NCBI GenBank assembly: GCA_964194555.1
Contig: CAXMMT010000005.1
Span: 51,377-115,376, forward strand
Reading direction: 5' to 3'
From: SZUA-217 sp964194555
Lineage (GTDB): Bacteria > Actinomycetota > Acidimicrobiia > Spongiisociales > ZC4RG35
DNA: 64,000 nt
How positions within the stretch are numbered: position 1 is the stretch's first letter; every line of letters begins with the position of its first letter. The notes beneath the pieces were generated by a model, which did not search any database, was not told where the DNA came from, and saw nothing but the letters and a program-made list of their open reading frames with translations. A program made the position numbers and the translations under genes. Below are positions 62,668-64,000 of this stretch, piece after piece.

Positions 62668-64000
62668 CTACTCGATGATCGTCGGCTGGAGACCGGATTG
62701 GTCTCCCGGGTAGACGCTGCGAGCCTTGAGGGACACCATGTTGGATTCGAGAAGAAAGGCTGTCAGTTGAGCGATCTCGACGATCTCGGCGCACTTGCTG
62801 CCCTTCATGACGGGGCACCATTGAGATTCTGGATACCCCGGATAGAACACCTCGTGTGGCCCCACCGACTTGAGATCGAACCAGACCCCAGCGAGATAAA
62901 CCTGACGGAACGACTTCACGGGTCGATAGCTGACACCGTTGCCCAGATTGTCGTGCCACAGTTGGGGCGCCACCCCGAAACGCGGCGACTCCATAATCGA
63001 GTCGTCGAAGATCTGTCCGCTGTAGCCGGCCGCGTATTCCGTCAGACAAAGCTGCATCTGGATGTTGTCGTCCTCCAGAAGAGGGCCTACGAACTCGTCG
63101 GGGTCACAGCTTTCTGGTGCATAGCCACCTCCGTCGAGGTATGAGACCGAACCACCGTTGCTCAAGAGATGATCCCAAAGTGGCTCGTTGTCCAGCACGA
63201 GTATTGTGTCGCCGCTTCTGACGTTGATGGGGTTGTCGGTACGCCAGAGACGGCCCTGCTCACCATCGGCGAACGCTGAAGAGCCGATCAGACCCTCGGT
63301 GACGTCGGCTTTGACGCTGTTACCGGTGTCGATGACCACTCCATCGATCAGCACACCGTCGGCGGCGGCAGCGACTGTTTCTCCTTCGGAAGTCACCTCG
63401 TCGCAGAGATCCATATTCACCGAGGAGTTGAGCACGACGTTATTTGGGGTGTTTGCGGCGGGATCCCAGGACCATGATGAAGACGAATAGGTCCAGATGA
63501 TGTGATCGACACCCATCGCGATCGACTCCGGGACGTGGTTGTTGGCGCTGGTCTGTTGATCGCATTCAGGTTGTGTGGGGACGAGAGGGTTACCGAATAG
63601 CGGTGGGGCGATGTTGCCAAACGAACCAGCGGATGGTCCGTCGCAGGGTGGCTCGGTTGTCCCGCTGGGACCGGTGTCGAGACAGATCTCCCCTGGTCCT
63701 GCCCCGGCTACCAGCGCGAATGGGAGAGCGCCTGCTCCATCTGGTGGGAAGACGGTGACCACCGCATATGCATCTGTGCTCACGGAATCGACGCCGAGTA
63801 GTTGGCCGAAGGTGGTGTCGGTCTCCTGTTCCGGAACCCGCACTCTCAACGAACTGGGGCTGAGCGAGATGCAGTCGAGAGTCCCAGAGCCCCAACCGGA
63901 CGGCTCGGGCATCGGGAGAAATGCGGCAGTTCGGCCCGGGTCTGTGTACGACTGCCATGCTGCTCGCCACTCGGCGTCGGTGTAGGACGTGTCGAGGTTG
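62668..64000 (-). CDS. Tad-related (TadG-like) secreted protein, C-terminal part
   Basis: The frame is open to the window edge, so the N-terminal helix is missing. At least 440 residues are visible, including VSTDAYAVVTVFPPDGAGAL, typical of a TadG body just after the beta-strand core. The ectodomain has several Cys residues and a repeated Asp/Gly composition. It differs from the other two TadG-like proteins and lacks the GNP-LVP tail, ending in SGLQPTIIE. The assignment rests partly on its position beside TadE-like genes. Confidence 0.65.
   Translation of the reverse strand, partial: NLDTSYTDAEWRAAWQSYTDPGRTAAFLPMPEPSGWGSGTLDCISLSPSSLRVRVPEQETDTTFGQLLGVDSVSTDAYAVVTVFPPDGAGALPFALVAGAGPGEICLDTGPSGTTEPPCDGPSAGSFGNIAPPLFGNPLVPTQPECDQQTSANNHVPESIAMGVDHIIWTYSSSSWSWDPAANTPNNVVLNSSVNMDLCDEVTSEGETVAAAADGVLIDGVVIDTGNSVKADVTEGLIGSSAFADGEQGRLWRTDNPINVRSGDTILVLDNEPLWDHLLSNGGSVSYLDGGGYAPESCDPDEFVGPLLEDDNIQMQLCLTEYAAGYSGQIFDDSIMESPRFGVAPQLWHDNLGNGVSYRPVKSFRQVYLAGVWFDLKSVGPHEVFYPGYPESQWCPVMKGSKCAEIVEIAQLTAFLLESNMVSLKARSVYPGDQSGLQPTIIE

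Overview
The window is about 64 kb of GC-rich chromosome packed with genes on both strands. The gene set points to Actinomycetota, and I infer an uncultured Acidimicrobiia-like lineage: an actinobacterial-type transaldolase, a GuaB3-type IMP dehydrogenase next to guaA, PcrA helicase, a DUF222/HNH remnant, Tad pilus minor subunits, many GTG/TTG starts and many 4-bp stop/start overlaps. I recognise no rRNA, tRNA, CRISPR array or prophage.

Layout. (1) 1-7589: a nucleobase-catabolism operon. It holds a carbon-nitrogen hydrolase (cut by the window edge), a regulator fusing a thiamine-binding-like domain to a helix-turn-helix, an 8-oxoguanine-deaminase-like amidohydrolase, three xanthine-dehydrogenase subunits and a fold-type II PLP enzyme. 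A perfect 17-bp palindrome lies after the regulator. (2) 7603-9502: HNH-endonuclease remnant, ArsR-type palindrome, arsM, a small mobile element, a CPBP membrane protease. (3) 9536-17546: guaB3-guaA, two histidine kinases, pcrA. (4) 17555-25762: membrane protein, transaldolase, B12-binding domain protein, sucCD, lemA, DUF2207 protein, VanY-like protein. (5) 25764-33465: methyltransferase, vapBC, hutIH, acyl-CoA enzymes. (6) 33487-39118: ParB/SerK-like protein, kynureninase-like protein, tryptophan dioxygenase, SDR, aryl-CoA ligase. (7) 39163-44788: dinB, acyltransferase, membrane proteins, sulfur-transfer enzymes. (8) 44882-55790: purN-purH-folD, DM13 protein, icd, BI-1 protein, nadABC, mdh. 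(9) 55807-64000: two Tad minor-pilin clusters flanking an SCP2-like protein and a DapA-family lyase.

How the genes work together. Purines are made (purN, purH, folD), converted to GMP (guaB3, guaA) and apparently degraded (first operon). Histidine (hutIH), tryptophan (dioxygenase, kynureninase, aryl-CoA ligase) and acyl-CoAs are catabolised into a TCA cycle represented by icd, sucCD and mdh. NAD is made de novo from aspartate (nadABC).

Most notable observations. First, purN has no ATG, GTG or TTG start; its only sensible start is an ATC behind a strong Shine-Dalgarno. Second, five copies of 164-167 bp inverted-repeat elements in three related families share the terminus TAGNNSTCTG and a TA target. 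In three cases the element end forms the TAG stop codon of the upstream reading frame, and in a fourth it encodes the last 14 residues of FolD. Third, the purine operon combines a ureidopropionase-type hydrolase and a PLP enzyme with xanthine oxidation, which may be an uncharacterised ring-degradation route.
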